From: Ewingella americana
Lineage (GTDB): Bacteria > Pseudomonadota > Gammaproteobacteria > Enterobacterales > Enterobacteriaceae
Reading direction: 5' to 3'
Assembly: GCF_006438725.1 (NCBI RefSeq)
Contig: NZ_RCZD01000003.1
Span: forward strand, 310,001 to 374,000
DNA length: 64,000 bases
Shown: piece after piece, positions 30,289-38,518 of the stretch
Numbering within the stretch: position 1 is the first letter of the stretch
How the letters are laid out: each line of letters starts with the position of its first letter
The notes under the pieces: model-generated
What the model was told of the DNA's origin: nothing
Databases searched by the model: none
Seen by the model: only the letters and a program-made list of their open reading frames with translations
Translations under genes and position numbers: made by a program

Positions 30289-30505
30289 TGGGCTTGCCGC
30301 CCAAACCTGCTTTTAAATTCAAAGTCAAAACCTTGGGTTGCCACCCAAACCGAAGACCTTGGGCTGCCGCCCAAGCCTGCTTTTAAATTCCGATTCAAAT
30401 TCAAGGTCAAAACCTTGGGTTGCCACCCAAACTGAAGACCTTGGGCTTGCCGCCCAAACCTGCTTTTAAATTCAAAGTCAAAACCTTGGGTTGCCACCCA
30501 AACTG
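30289..30505. repeat. Three tandem hairpin-bearing repeat units
   Basis: Three head-to-tail units begin at 30289, 30360 and 30442 (71, 82 and about 63 bp). Each has a GC-type hairpin (TGGGC or TTGGGC with GCCCA), an AT-rich linker CCTGCTTTTAAATTC plus AAATTC-like steps, then an AC-type hairpin TTGGGT-TGCC-ACCCAA. Six hairpins therefore alternate in 217 bp. Unit 2 is longer because its linker carries extra ATTCAA steps, a sign of slippage. A small hairpin GCGGC/GCCGC (30263-30278) lies between the dppA-like stop and the array. Confidence 0.9.
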
Positions 30506-30507
30506 GC

Positions 30508-30539
30508 CTGAAGGGGTGTCTATCGCCACACCCCTTCAG
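30508..30539. repeat. Perfect 12-bp stem-loop
   Basis: CTGAAGGGGTGT (30508-30519) pairs perfectly with ACACCCCTTCAG (30528-30539) around 8 nt. It lies just after the tandem units and could act as a transcript-end structure for the dppA-like gene, but no T run follows. Confidence 0.8.
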
Positions 30540-30555
30540 AATCCCCGGCTCTTAA

Positions 30556-30746
30556 ACTGCGCGCTATCGCTGAATCGGGATGGACGTGTTTCAGGTACCT
30601 CTGTTATAGCCGCAAAATGTCATCGCTCCGCGATTCCCGGCTGCGGGTTTGAGCCAACGGTAAAGACGTTGTCTCGCCACCGACTTGCCGGTGACATTTT
30701 TGAACGCGGCCGAAGCTTCTTTAAATTCAAATTCAAATTCAAATTC
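30556..30746 (+). repeat. Intergenic repeat copy A with (AAATTC)4 tail
   Basis: This stretch is homologous, in inverted orientation, to copy B. Shared blocks are CGTGTTTCAGGT (from 30585), GTTATAGCCGCAAA and TTTTGAACGCGGCC. It ends in four exact AAATTC hexamers (30723-30746) followed by AAAATC steps. No protein-coding function is supported; frames across it give a meaningless Phe-Lys repeat. Confidence 0.8.
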
Positions 30747-30782
30747 AAAATCAAAATCTGCATGGTGTTTGTCTTTAAAAAT

Positions 30783-30954
30783 GCCTGGGCCGCGTTCAAA
30801 ACGACGTCGAATAAGAGGTGGAAAACCGCGCGGGGGTTTGCGCGGGTTGTAACCCGCAATGAGAGGACCGCGCAGCGGCGGAGTTTGCGGCTATAACTGC
30901 GGCACCTGAAACACGGCCATTGTGACCAGCGAAGCTGCTGTTGTTTATAGCGCA
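30783..30954 (-). repeat. Intergenic repeat copy B, inverted relative to copy A
   Basis: Read on the minus strand it gives CGTGTTTCAGGTGCC, GTTATAGCCGCAAAC and TTTTGAACGCGGCC in the same order as copy A. In the first 33-nt block I count 29 identities, and the 14-nt GAACGCGGCC block is identical. The central part differs, with GCGGGTTACAACCCGC and GCGCGGG-type small stems. Confidence 0.8.
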
Positions 30955-30959
30955 GGGTT

Positions 30960-30987
30960 CCAAGGGAGCCGCGCGCGGCTCCCTTGG
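30960..30987. repeat. Perfect 28-bp palindrome
   Basis: CCAAGGGAGCCGCG (30960-30973) is followed directly by its exact reverse complement (30974-30987), with no loop. A second hairpin GTGGGC-CGAC-GCCCAC follows at 30993-31008. As RNA this would be a strong stem; as DNA it could extrude. Confidence 0.9.
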
Positions 30988-31020
30988 TCGGTGTGGGCCG
31001 ACGCCCACGACCTTGAAGTT

Positions 31021-31050
31021 GAATTTGAATTTGAATTTGAATTTGAATTT
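31021..31050 (-). repeat. (GAATTT)5 hexamer array, inverse of the copy A tail
   Basis: Five exact GAATTT hexamers, which are AAATTC on the minus strand. Together with the (AAATTC)4 at 30723-30746 they bracket about 270 bp as an inverted repeat. Degenerate AATTTAAAATTTAATTT sequence continues to the ybiO stop codon at 31073. Confidence 0.92.
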
Positions 31051-31072
31051 TAATTTAAAATTTAATTTGAAA

Positions 31073-33322
31073 TTAAAAAGTTTCCCCCGGGCTTTTCAAA
31101 GCCCCACGGTCCTCTGCTTCGGTGTAGACCCTCATTGCTTGCTTCGGCATCGCGATGCCCGCCTTCTGGAAGTGGATCTTCACCAGACGATCCAGTGCGT
31201 ACTGCACGTTCCACTGTTCCAGCGGCTTGGTGCGGATCAGCACGCGGACGGTAAACGACTGATCGCCGAGGGCCACGACACCCTGATAAATCGGCTCGCC
31301 GAGCAGGGAGCCTTTGATAGCTTCATCCTCTTTCAGCGCGTCGACCGCTTGTGCCAGAACCGTATTCACCTGATCAACATCCTCCTCGCGGCTGACGCTG
31401 TAACTGGCGCGGTAAACGCCGAATTCACGCTCGTAGTTCGACAGCGTGGTGATCGAAGAGTAGGGGACGATGTGATAAACACCGTAAATGTCGCGCAGGC
31501 CAATCGAGCGGATGGTCATGCGTTCCACCGTACCGCTGATGCCCATCACCGTGACATATTCGCCGGTATTCATGCCGTTTTCGAACTGAATAAACACGCC
31601 GGTGATAACGTCTTTGACCAGCGTCTGCGCACCAAAACTGATGGCTAAACCGAGCGCACCGGCACCGGCCAGCAGCGGGGCGATATTCAGTCCGACCTGC
31701 GAGAGCATGATCATAATGGTGATGGTACAAATGACGATCGCCAGCACGTTGCGAAACAGCGTCAGCAAAGTGCGTTCACGGGCGCTCGGGCGGCTACCGT
31801 TGCTCAACTCCAGCGCCAGACGATGCTCGATAATACTGGCGAGCAGTGTCCAGGAGACGATGGCGAAGAACAGAATAAATAGAATGTGCGTCAGCCCGCC
31901 GACCACCTGAGAGCCGGTTTCAGTCATAAACCATTTGTTCAGATTGAAAATCTGCCAGGCATCCAGCAGCGACAGCGTGACGGCCAGTACCACCAGAACG
32001 CGCAGGATTTTCAGTCCACCGGGAATATAAGAATTAATTCGTTTTTGCAGCAGCGGGTAACGGCGGTTGATGTCATCGGGCAGGGTGATGCGCTTTAAAA
32101 TCCAGCGCGACAGCAGACCGGAGATCACCGCACCGAGACCGATCACCACCAGACTTTTCAGCGTAGCGGCCATCATAAAGGTCAGGCTTCCTGCGAAATC
32201 AAACTGCGACAGGAAGAACAGCACCACAAAATAGCTGACCGCCAGAATATGCCAGACATGCCCCAGTGCGCGCAGAATAATGCTGAAAAATGCCATTGAG
32301 CGTTCGGCTAACAGGTTGAACTCGTGATGGATTTTCTTGCGGTTATGCAGAATAAGCCAGCTGGCGTAGAGCGTCAGCGCCAGCATCACCACGAAATTCA
32401 CAATCGCTGCGGTCTGGTAATTGATCTGCGTCGCAACAATCGGCACCGCCACCATCAGCCCGTAACCAATCAGCCCGCTGACCCACGCCAGCCGGGTGTT
32501 CCAGTAACGTGCGGTCTGGTCGCTGAGCGGGAAGGGGCGCAGGTAATCGAAATTGGGCGCGAAGATCAGCCGTAGTACGGCTTTGAAAAACTCGATGACC
32601 GCAAATGCGCTGAGGAACAATGCCTGCTGGCGGGCAATCAGCGCGCTACCACCGTTCACATATTGGGTAAACAGATTTCCGGCCGCGACGGTCAGCAACA
32701 GAATGCCAATGTCGATAATAAAGGCGCTGAAAATACTGGCCGGAAGCTGATACCAGTGGGCCTCCTTCAGGCGGGCATTATGTCCCCAGCGGCCAAGGCG
32801 CTTATACAAAGGACTGACCAGCAGACGCACCAGATGGAACAGCGCGAAAGTGGCCAGCACGGTCAGCAGGAAATAGGTCAGCGCGTGGAAGAAGCGTTCG
32901 GCGTTGAATGCCCGCTGCGGGCCGGAATCAATGGTGCGTTTAAGCTTTTGCACCTTCTGCATCACCAGCGACACGTAGCCCTGGCTGGAGTCCACCAGGT
33001 TGTCGATAAGCGACAGCTGTTCGGATTTTTCTTCCGGCGCATCAGGGGCGGGCTTTTGCGCACTGCTGGTCGCTGGTTTCGCGGCTTCACGCAGATGGGC
33101 AATCAGTTCGGCGCGGGATTTATCGTCCTGCAAAATATCAGCCAGCGCGCTGTAGGAAGCCTGCTGTTTATCGGCATCGCTGGAAGAGGAGGCCGCAGGC
33201 GTCGCGGCGTGGGACGTGGTGCTGAACAGGCTTAGCATCAGGATTAAAATCAGAAAGGGCAAGACAAGTAATACCGGTTTTCTGTGTCGTGGTAATAACG
33301 CATTCCAGTCGTTATTCGGCAT
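31073..33322 (-). CDS. ybiO: MscS-family mechanosensitive channel YbiO
   Basis: A 749-residue large MscS homologue. A signal-like N-terminal helix (about 15-38), a periplasmic stretch and about eight to ten TM helices precede the MscS core with the pore-lining LLAGAGALGLAISFGAQTLV and FIQFENGMNTGEYVTV of the beta domain. It releases osmolytes on hypo-osmotic shock in the inner membrane. The match to E. coli YbiO is extensive, and it lies next to glnQPH as in E. coli. The C-terminal 20 or so residues and stop abut the AT-rich repeat array, which may have replaced the native 3' end. Confidence 0.92.
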   Translation of the reverse strand: MPNNDWNALLPRHRKPVLLVLPFLILILMLSLFSTTSHAATPAASSSSDADKQQASYSALADILQDDKSRAELIAHLREAAKPATSSAQKPAPDAPEEKSEQLSLIDNLVDSSQGYVSLVMQKVQKLKRTIDSGPQRAFNAERFFHALTYFLLTVLATFALFHLVRLLVSPLYKRLGRWGHNARLKEAHWYQLPASIFSAFIIDIGILLLTVAAGNLFTQYVNGGSALIARQQALFLSAFAVIEFFKAVLRLIFAPNFDYLRPFPLSDQTARYWNTRLAWVSGLIGYGLMVAVPIVATQINYQTAAIVNFVVMLALTLYASWLILHNRKKIHHEFNLLAERSMAFFSIILRALGHVWHILAVSYFVVLFFLSQFDFAGSLTFMMAATLKSLVVIGLGAVISGLLSRWILKRITLPDDINRRYPLLQKRINSYIPGGLKILRVLVVLAVTLSLLDAWQIFNLNKWFMTETGSQVVGGLTHILFILFFAIVSWTLLASIIEHRLALELSNGSRPSARERTLLTLFRNVLAIVICTITIMIMLSQVGLNIAPLLAGAGALGLAISFGAQTLVKDVITGVFIQFENGMNTGEYVTVMGISGTVERMTIRSIGLRDIYGVYHIVPYSSITTLSNYEREFGVYRASYSVSREEDVDQVNTVLAQAVDALKEDEAIKGSLLGEPIYQGVVALGDQSFTVRVLIRTKPLEQWNVQYALDRLVKIHFQKAGIAMPKQAMRVYTEAEDRGALKSPGETF

Positions 33323-33416
33323 TTTTCCTCACTTTTAGAGCGGCAGTTAATCGGTCGTTCTCAAACTTTGTAGCGACAGTGTAGGGAATTTATGACGGAA
33401 ATGGGAAAAAAGGGGC

Positions 33417-33446
33417 CAAAAAAACGGACATCCGCAGATGTCCGTC
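33417..33446 (-). terminator. Terminator of glnHPQ
   Basis: On the minus strand ACGGACATC pairs with GATGTCCGT (33424-33445) and is followed by seven T (33418-33424 read as A on plus). It lies about 35 bp after the glnQ stop. Confidence 0.9.
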
Positions 33447-33481
33447 TGTTTATCACTGATGTTCACAACCGGTGTGGCGGC

Positions 33482-34204
33482 TCAGGAAACGTGTTGCAGG
33501 AACTCGCGCAGGCGGTCGCTTGGCGGGTTAGCAATCAGTTCGGCTGGCGGGCCATCTTCGGCGATGCGGCCTTTGTCGATGAAGATCAGACGTGAGGCCA
33601 CTTTCTCGGCAAAACCGACTTCATGGGTCACGATAACCATCGTCATGCCTTCGTCAGCCAGCTGCTTCATCACGGTGAGCACTTCATGACGCAGTTCCGG
33701 GTCCAGCGCTGAGGTGGGCTCATCAAACAGCATCAGTTTTGGTTTAACCGCCAGCGCACGGGCAATCGCCACGCGCTGCTGCTGGCCACCAGAAAGCTCT
33801 GACGGATAGTGATGGGCACGTTCTGACAGGCCGACTTTCGCCAGCAGCTCTTTTGCCTGTTTATGGGCTTCTTCTTTCTTCGCACCACGTACACGGATCG
33901 GGCCGAAGGCCACGTTTTCCAGCGCCGTCATGTGCGGGAACAGATAGAACTGCTGGAACACCATGCCTGCTTCCTGGCGGATCAGGCGTTCATCTACTTT
34001 CGGGTCATTCACTTTCAGACCATCAACGATCAGTTCGCCGGAGGTGATCTCCTCCAGTTTGTTGATGCAGCGCAGCAGCGTAGATTTACCCGAGCCCGAT
34101 GGCCCGATGATCACCACCACTTCACCCTGAGAAATCTGCAGATCGATGTCGTGGAGCACCTGGGTTTTGCCAAAGTGTTTTGAGACGTTCTTGAATTCAA
34201 TCAT
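33482..34204 (-). CDS. glnQ: Glutamine ABC transporter ATP-binding protein GlnQ
   Basis: A 240-residue ATPase, the same length as in E. coli. Walker [10 protein letters not shown], signature LSGGQQQR, Walker [14 protein letters not shown] and the switch His in VIVTHEVGF are all intact. The start [12 protein letters not shown] at 34204 overlaps the glnP stop by 4 bp, so translation is coupled. Third gene of glnHPQ. Confidence 0.97.
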   Translation of the reverse strand: MIEFKNVSKHFGKTQVLHDIDLQISQGEVVVIIGPSGSGKSTLLRCINKLEEITSGELIVDGLKVNDPKVDERLIRQEAGMVFQQFYLFPHMTALENVAFGPIRVRGAKKEEAHKQAKELLAKVGLSERAHHYPSELSGGQQQRVAIARALAVKPKLMLFDEPTSALDPELRHEVLTVMKQLADEGMTMVIVTHEVGFAEKVASRLIFIDKGRIAEDGPPAELIANPPSDRLREFLQHVS

Positions 34205-34860
34205 ATAATTTTCAGTCTGCGTTCGAGGCGGCGCAGAACAAAGCTCAGTGCCAGCGTGATAATCAGATAAATAATGGCAACCGCACTCCATATTTCCATG
34301 GCGCGGAAGTTACCGGCGATGATCTCCTGGCCCTGACGGGTCAGTTCTGCCACGCCAATAACGATAAACAGCGAGGTGTCCTTGATGCTGACGATCCACT
34401 GGTTACCCAGCGGCGGCAGCATACGGCGCAGTGCCAACGGCGCAATGATGTAACGCAGGGTGTCACGGCGCGACAGACCCAGTGCCAGACCGGCTTCGCG
34501 AAAACCGTTATGAATCGACAAGACGGCACCACGGGTAATTTCTGCAATATAGGCACCGGAGTTGATGATGATCGTCACCACCGCTGCGGAGAACGGATCA
34601 ATACGCAGGCCGGGAACCATCATAGGTAGGGCGAAGTAAATAAACATCACCTGCACGACAATCGGCGTACCGCGAATAAGCTCAATAAAGACCAGTGCGA
34701 TATGGCTGCTGAACCAGCCGCCAAATGCGCGGGCAAAACCCGCAATCACACCGATAATCAGGCCGCCAACCAGACCGAGGATCGAAATCCACAGGGTCAT
34801 CTTGGCACCTTCGAGCAGGATAGGCAGAGCGGGCCAAATAACGCTCCAGTCAAACTGCAT
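34201..34860 (-). CDS. glnP: Glutamine ABC transporter permease GlnP
   Basis: A 219-residue inner membrane permease, equal in length to E. coli GlnP. It begins [19 protein letters not shown] and has the EAA loop [21 protein letters not shown] use the ATG at 34860 with GGAGAGAATGC upstream, not the longer frame from 34905. It forms a homodimer with GlnQ attached. Confidence 0.97.
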   Translation of the reverse strand: MQFDWSVIWPALPILLEGAKMTLWISILGLVGGLIIGVIAGFARAFGGWFSSHIALVFIELIRGTPIVVQVMFIYFALPMMVPGLRIDPFSAAVVTIIINSGAYIAEITRGAVLSIHNGFREAGLALGLSRRDTLRYIIAPLALRRMLPPLGNQWIVSIKDTSLFIVIGVAELTRQGQEIIAGNFRAMEIWSAVAIIYLIITLALSFVLRRLERRLKII

Positions 34861-34942
34861 GCATTCTCTCCTGATAAAGCAAATCACTGACGCCTGCCGG
34901 GTCAACAGGCAACAACTGGCGTCAGTTCAATATAATAGAAAA

Positions 34943-34967
34943 GGCGTTGCAGCCAGGCTGCAACGCC
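34943..34967 (-). terminator. Attenuator-like hairpin between glnH and glnP
   Basis: A perfect 10-bp stem with a 5-nt loop (GGCGTTGCAG and CTGCAACGCC). On the minus strand TTTTCT follows, so it can terminate part of the transcripts after glnH and leave less message for glnPQ. Confidence 0.8.
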
Positions 34968-34981
34968 AGAAACAAAGGGAC

Positions 34982-35725
34982 TTACTTAGGCTCAGTATCA
35001 AACCATTTTTTATAGATCTTCGCGTAAGTACCGTTTTCTTTGATGGTTTTCAGCGCAGCGTTGGCTTTCTCACGCAGGTCGCTGCCTTGCGGGAAGGCAA
35101 TACCGTATTGCTGGCCAGCCAGAGACTCGCCAACCGCTTTGAACTGACCGTTACCGGCAGTTTTGATGAAGTACAGGATGTTTGGCGTGTCGTGCATTAC
35201 CGCATCAGCGCGGCCCGTGCCAAGTTCCATATAGGCGCTGTCGATGTTCGGGAACTGACGCAGATCTTTGGTTTTTACATTGGCTTTCATGTAATCCACG
35301 GAGCTGGTGCCGCTTTTCACTGCCACGGTTTTGCCTTGCAGGTCGGCTACGCTTTTAATGGCGTTGTCATCTTTTTTAACCATGATCATCAGGCCGCTGT
35401 TGTAGTAGCCGTCAGAGAAGTCGATGGCCTTTTTGCGCTCAGGGGTAATGGTGATACCCGCCAGTGCCAGGTCAATGTTATGGGTTTGCAGGGCAGGGAT
35501 GATGCCGCCGAAGTCCATTGGTTTCAGTTCGTAAGAGACTTTCATCTCTTTAGCAACGGCGTCCCATAAGTCGATATCAAAACCAACGTATTTGTCGCCT
35601 TGTTTAAATTCAAACGGTACAAACGCAGTGTCGGTAGCTACGATTAATTTTTTTTCTGCTGCATGGGAGCTAACGGCAAAGGCCAGCGTCAATGCGGCCA
35701 GGGAAACTTTCAACAGTGACTTCAT
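34982..35725 (-). CDS. glnH: Periplasmic glutamine-binding protein GlnH
   Basis: A 247-residue ABC solute-binding protein. The signal peptide is residues 1-22 (ending SSHA), and the mature protein begins [22 protein letters not shown]. It shows [13 protein letters not shown] and [13 protein letters not shown], typical of GlnH. GGAAATTAACTG precedes the ATG. First gene of glnHPQ, with a sigma-54 promoter and NtrC-like boxes upstream. Confidence 0.97.
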   Translation of the reverse strand: MKSLLKVSLAALTLAFAVSSHAAEKKLIVATDTAFVPFEFKQGDKYVGFDIDLWDAVAKEMKVSYELKPMDFGGIIPALQTHNIDLALAGITITPERKKAIDFSDGYYNSGLMIMVKKDDNAIKSVADLQGKTVAVKSGTSSVDYMKANVKTKDLRQFPNIDSAYMELGTGRADAVMHDTPNILYFIKTAGNGQFKAVGESLAGQQYGIAFPQGSDLREKANAALKTIKENGTYAKIYKKWFDTEPK

Positions 35726-35780
35726 CAGTTAATTTCCTTTGTACATAATTAGGATCTGCATGGTGTAACAGTCGATTCTA

Positions 35781-35796
35781 TGCAATAAGCATGCCA
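35781..35796 (-). promoter_or_regulatory. Sigma-54 promoter of glnHPQ
   Basis: On the minus strand TGGCATGCTTATTGCA matches the -24/-12 consensus TGGCACG-N4-TTGCA, with GG and GC 10 nt apart. It lies about 60 bp upstream of the glnH start. E. coli glnHPQ has the same type of promoter (glnHp2). Confidence 0.85.
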
Positions 35797-35868
35797 TTAA
35801 TTAAGAATCTTAAGATTCAATAAGTTATATTTGTGCTGAACCGTTCAAGCTGGAAAAACAGCGCCTTG

Positions 35869-35918
35869 CGCACCATTTTAGTGCGAAGTTACAAATTGAC
35901 ATGACTCGTGATGGTGCA
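35869..35918. promoter_or_regulatory. NtrC-like sites upstream of glnH
   Basis: CGCACCATTTTAGTGCG (35869-35885) matches the NtrC dyad TGCACCA-N3-TGGTGCA at 11 of 14 arm positions. A second site at 35902-35918 has a perfect right half TGGTGCA and a weak left half. They are about 75-135 bp upstream of the sigma-54 promoter. The rest of the 400-bp glnH-ybiI gap is AT-rich and has no gene. Confidence 0.7.
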
Positions 35919-36088
35919 GCGCTTCATCATTAACCAAATGTCGTCTTTTAAACAATCGTTAATTAACAATCACGCTGCGTTATTGCTATCTCACTCTAAC
36001 TTTTACATGTAATCCCTGAAACATACGCTCAAAAGTGAAGCAAGCCGACAGGAATAAACCCTGTATATGTCGCGGAAATAGAAAGGGG

Positions 36089-36105
36089 TGAACCATTTTG
36101 GTGCA
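36089..36105. promoter_or_regulatory. Strong NtrC-like site, distal
   Basis: TGAACCATTTTGGTGCA matches 13 of 14 arm positions of the NtrC dyad, the best match in the window. It is about 300 bp upstream of the glnH promoter, just beyond the ybiI stop, so it would be a remote enhancer. Confidence 0.65.
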
Positions 36106-36127
36106 ACTGATGAAGGTTATCGACGTG

Positions 36128-36394
36128 TCAGCGCAACTGGCTGTCTTTGCTTCCACGGCGGTTATACCCGGCGCTGCTTTGCTGTTTTTTATCCAGCGCG
36201 CTCTGGCAGGTAATACAATATTGCACACCCGGAAGCGCTGCACGCCGGGCCTCGGGAATGGGCTCTGCGCATTCGTGACAAAATTCGGCGCTTTCGCCGT
36301 GCCCTAATGCCTGCCGCGCTCGTTGCACCGCGTCTTCAACGGTGGAGTCTATCTGATCCTGAACGGCGCCATCTTGCGCCCATCCGCTAGCCAT
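36128..36394 (-). CDS. ybiI: DksA/TraR-type zinc finger protein YbiI
   Basis: An 88-residue small protein, same length and ends as E. coli YbiI: it starts MASGWAQDGAVQDQI and finishes GYNRRGSKDSQLR. The C4 zinc finger is CHEC ... CITC (about residues 35-59). It lacks the long coiled coil of DksA, so a direct effect on RNA polymerase is uncertain. GGAGGACTT precedes the ATG at 36394. It lies downstream of dps in the same orientation but behind the dps terminator. Confidence 0.93.
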   Translation of the reverse strand: MASGWAQDGAVQDQIDSTVEDAVQRARQALGHGESAEFCHECAEPIPEARRAALPGVQYCITCQSALDKKQQSSAGYNRRGSKDSQLR

Positions 36395-36443
36395 AAGTCC
36401 TCCTGTATGGGGTTGTGAGGAATGGATGATTGACTGCGACCCA

Positions 36444-36479
36444 TATAAAACGGGTTGGCAACGAACGTCGCCAACCCGT
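36444..36479 (-). terminator. Terminator of dps
   Basis: On the minus strand ACGGGTTGGC pairs perfectly with GCCAACCCGT (36450-36479) around 10 nt, and TTTTAT follows. It begins about 75 bp after the dps stop. Confidence 0.87.
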
Positions 36480-36552
36480 GTAACTGCCGTATGACGGCAA
36501 AATAATGCAGAGGCTGTGCGGAGGAAATTTACCCCGCACAACGCTATCTCAA

Positions 36553-37056
36553 TTATTCAATATTTGACTCAATGAACCACAGGAACTTATCCAGATCGCG
36601 TGAGGCAGCAGTCAGGATATCTGCGGTATCTTCATCTTCAACCTTGGTGATGGCTTTACGGGTTTCGTTGGCGGTCACCGCATAGCGTTCAGCCAGGGCT
36701 TTCAGGTGTTCCTGGACGGTATGGATGTTAGTCGGGTAGCTTTTCAGCGGGGTCTGGTCATTCACGACCTGCACGGTACCCAGCGCTACACCCCCTAACT
36801 GCACAACACGTTCTGCCAGAGTATCCTGGTGATCGGTAATGGCCGTACGGAAGCCATCCAGCATTTCATGTACGCCGATAAAGTTTGCCCCACGCATGTT
36901 CCAGTGGGCTTGTTTGGTGATCAGCGACAGATCAATGAACTGCGCGACAAGGCGATTGAGAACTTTGATGGTATCGAGCTTGACGCTTTCTTCTACGTCA
37001 TTGCGAGTATAGATAAGTTCAGAAGATTTCGTTTTTACCAGTTTAGCGGTGCTCAT
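36553..37056 (-). CDS. dps: DNA-binding ferroxidase/starvation protein Dps
   Basis: A 167-residue ferritin-like protein forming a 12-mer that compacts DNA and oxidises iron with hydrogen peroxide. The Lys-rich N-terminus ([12 protein letters not shown]) is the DNA-binding tail. The ferroxidase ligands lie in [10 protein letters not shown] and [22 protein letters not shown] start at 37056, with AGGATATCC upstream. Length matches E. coli Dps. Confidence 0.97.
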   Translation of the reverse strand: MSTAKLVKTKSSELIYTRNDVEESVKLDTIKVLNRLVAQFIDLSLITKQAHWNMRGANFIGVHEMLDGFRTAITDHQDTLAERVVQLGGVALGTVQVVNDQTPLKSYPTNIHTVQEHLKALAERYAVTANETRKAITKVEDEDTADILTAASRDLDKFLWFIESNIE

Positions 37057-37125
37057 AAGGATATCCTCTTCAGTGAGTAATGTGCGTTGCACAACCCTGT
37101 GTTTAAATAAACCAGACTGGAAATA

Positions 37126-37131
37126 AGTATA
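37126..37131 (-). promoter_or_regulatory. Probable dps promoter -10
   Basis: On the minus strand TGCTATACTT carries an extended, sigma-S compatible -10 (CTATACT), about 70 bp before the dps start. E. coli dps has a very similar element. Confidence 0.6.
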
Positions 37132-37614
37132 GCAACATTTTCCCAGTCTGCCGTAAATTCCAGGCTATCGATGAGATAGTTAAAACCTAATAGCTATAAA
37201 GTGACGTTGAAGGTTATTTGTGCGCTTTAGAGAAACAAGGTTGTGATATTTATCTCGCTGGTCATTGCGTTATTTAATTGGCTTGTTAATACAATAAGCC
37301 TGAAAGGAGTGAATTTCAACCCTTTCGCATAATTCCATATTTATATTTTTGAAATTTAAGAATATTTTATGCGCGCACTATGTGAGTGTTAATTGAGTGT
37401 ATTTATCATTCACACTCTCATAGTATTATTGTTACAGTGATGAATGAGAGTGCTCTTAATTTACGGGCTGCTGTTTATGAATTCGATAAGCAGATGTTTG
37501 TGGCGGGAAGTAACAGCAGGTGACAAAGAAACACCATGACGATAATAATTCATAATGTTTCTGTGGGTATCTTAAGATTTATATCCGCGTCGGTTTAATT
37601 CATTGCAGGTTGGC
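37132..37614. other. AT-rich gap between dps and tam, no gene seen
   Basis: About 480 bp of AT-rich DNA. The only structure I see is an inverted repeat, CACTCTCAT (37413-37421) with ATGAGAGTG (37444-37452), separated by 22 bp. The dps promoter lies at one end. Confidence 0.6.
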
Positions 37615-38397
37615 TCAGTGGCGCGCACTTTTGCGAGCGATGATAAACAGGCGCGGGAATGCCAGCAGCACGCTGCGGTCGGCGCGCGGGAGGTAAACCT
37701 GTTCTAACTCATGCTGGTACTGAGCCAGGAAAGCATCCTGCTGCAGGTCATCCAGCGGCGCTAAAAATGGCCGTAAACCGGTGGCGCTCAGCCAGTCAAC
37801 AATGGCTTTGGCAGACGGCATCACGTGGTAATAGGTGGTGCGCCAGATATCCACCATCGCGCCCTGAGCGGCCAGCAGATCATAATAGTGCTCCGTGGTC
37901 AGCAGCTGTTTGCGCGAATTATCGACGCTGGCAATCTGCGCTCTCCAGGGGCCGCTGTCCGCCACCTTCTGCATCAGCTGATGTGAAGGCTGGTCAAGAT
38001 TATCCGGCATCTGTATTGCGAGAATACCCTCGGGTGCCAACTGTTGCATCAGGTGAGGCAACAGTTGTTCATGTCCCGTCACCCATTGTAGCGAGGCGTT
38101 GCCGAAGAGGATGTCCTGTTGCTGCTGTGGCCGCCACTCGCGGATATCTGCCAGTTCGAAGCGGCAGGAGGGCAGGCGGTCGCGGGCCTGTTCCAACATC
38201 GCCTGCGACGTATCCAGGCCGGTAAGCAGTGCCTCGGAGTAGGCGTGGTGCAGTAACTCAGTACTGTTACCGGGGCCACAGCCCAGATCGCTGATGAATT
38301 TCGCATTGGGGTGCAGCACGCGAGCCAATAACTCTGCCGCAGGACGGGTGCGTTCTGCTTCGAACTGACGATAAAGATCCGGATTCCAGTCTTTCAT
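37615..38397 (-). CDS. tam: Trans-aconitate 2-methyltransferase Tam
   Basis: A 260-residue cytoplasmic SAM-dependent methyltransferase that methylates trans-aconitate, a spontaneous inhibitor formed from cis-aconitate. It begins [20 protein letters not shown] and has motif [15 protein letters not shown], then [19 protein letters not shown] and the distinctive [13 protein letters not shown]. These match E. coli Tam. It stands alone between dps and the anti-sigma operon. Confidence 0.92.
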   Translation of the reverse strand: MKDWNPDLYRQFEAERTRPAAELLARVLHPNAKFISDLGCGPGNSTELLHHAYSEALLTGLDTSQAMLEQARDRLPSCRFELADIREWRPQQQQDILFGNASLQWVTGHEQLLPHLMQQLAPEGILAIQMPDNLDQPSHQLMQKVADSGPWRAQIASVDNSRKQLLTTEHYYDLLAAQGAMVDIWRTTYYHVMPSAKAIVDWLSATGLRPFLAPLDDLQQDAFLAQYQHELEQVYLPRADRSVLLAFPRLFIIARKSARH

Positions 38398-38518
38398 GGC
38401 ATGTCCTTACAACGGTATCTGAGACAAATCACTGCACGCAGCATGCAGCAATCAATGTCCATAATCCTAGACTGAGTTCGTGCGGCTGGCGAGTTTGCAC
38501 AAGGTAAATGTCTCTCTG

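Noticed and set aside
30289-30505. Possible CRISPR array
   Set aside because: Only three units of unequal length, each with internal hairpins, and the linkers are repeated and not unique; no cas genes nearby.
30420-30896. Open frame of 158 residues with a Phe-Lys repeat across the mosaic
   Set aside because: It is a translation of the AAATTC array and hairpin repeats, with no ribosome site or family.
34802-35569. Open frame of 255 residues on the plus strand
   Set aside because: It is antisense to glnH and glnP, both certain genes.
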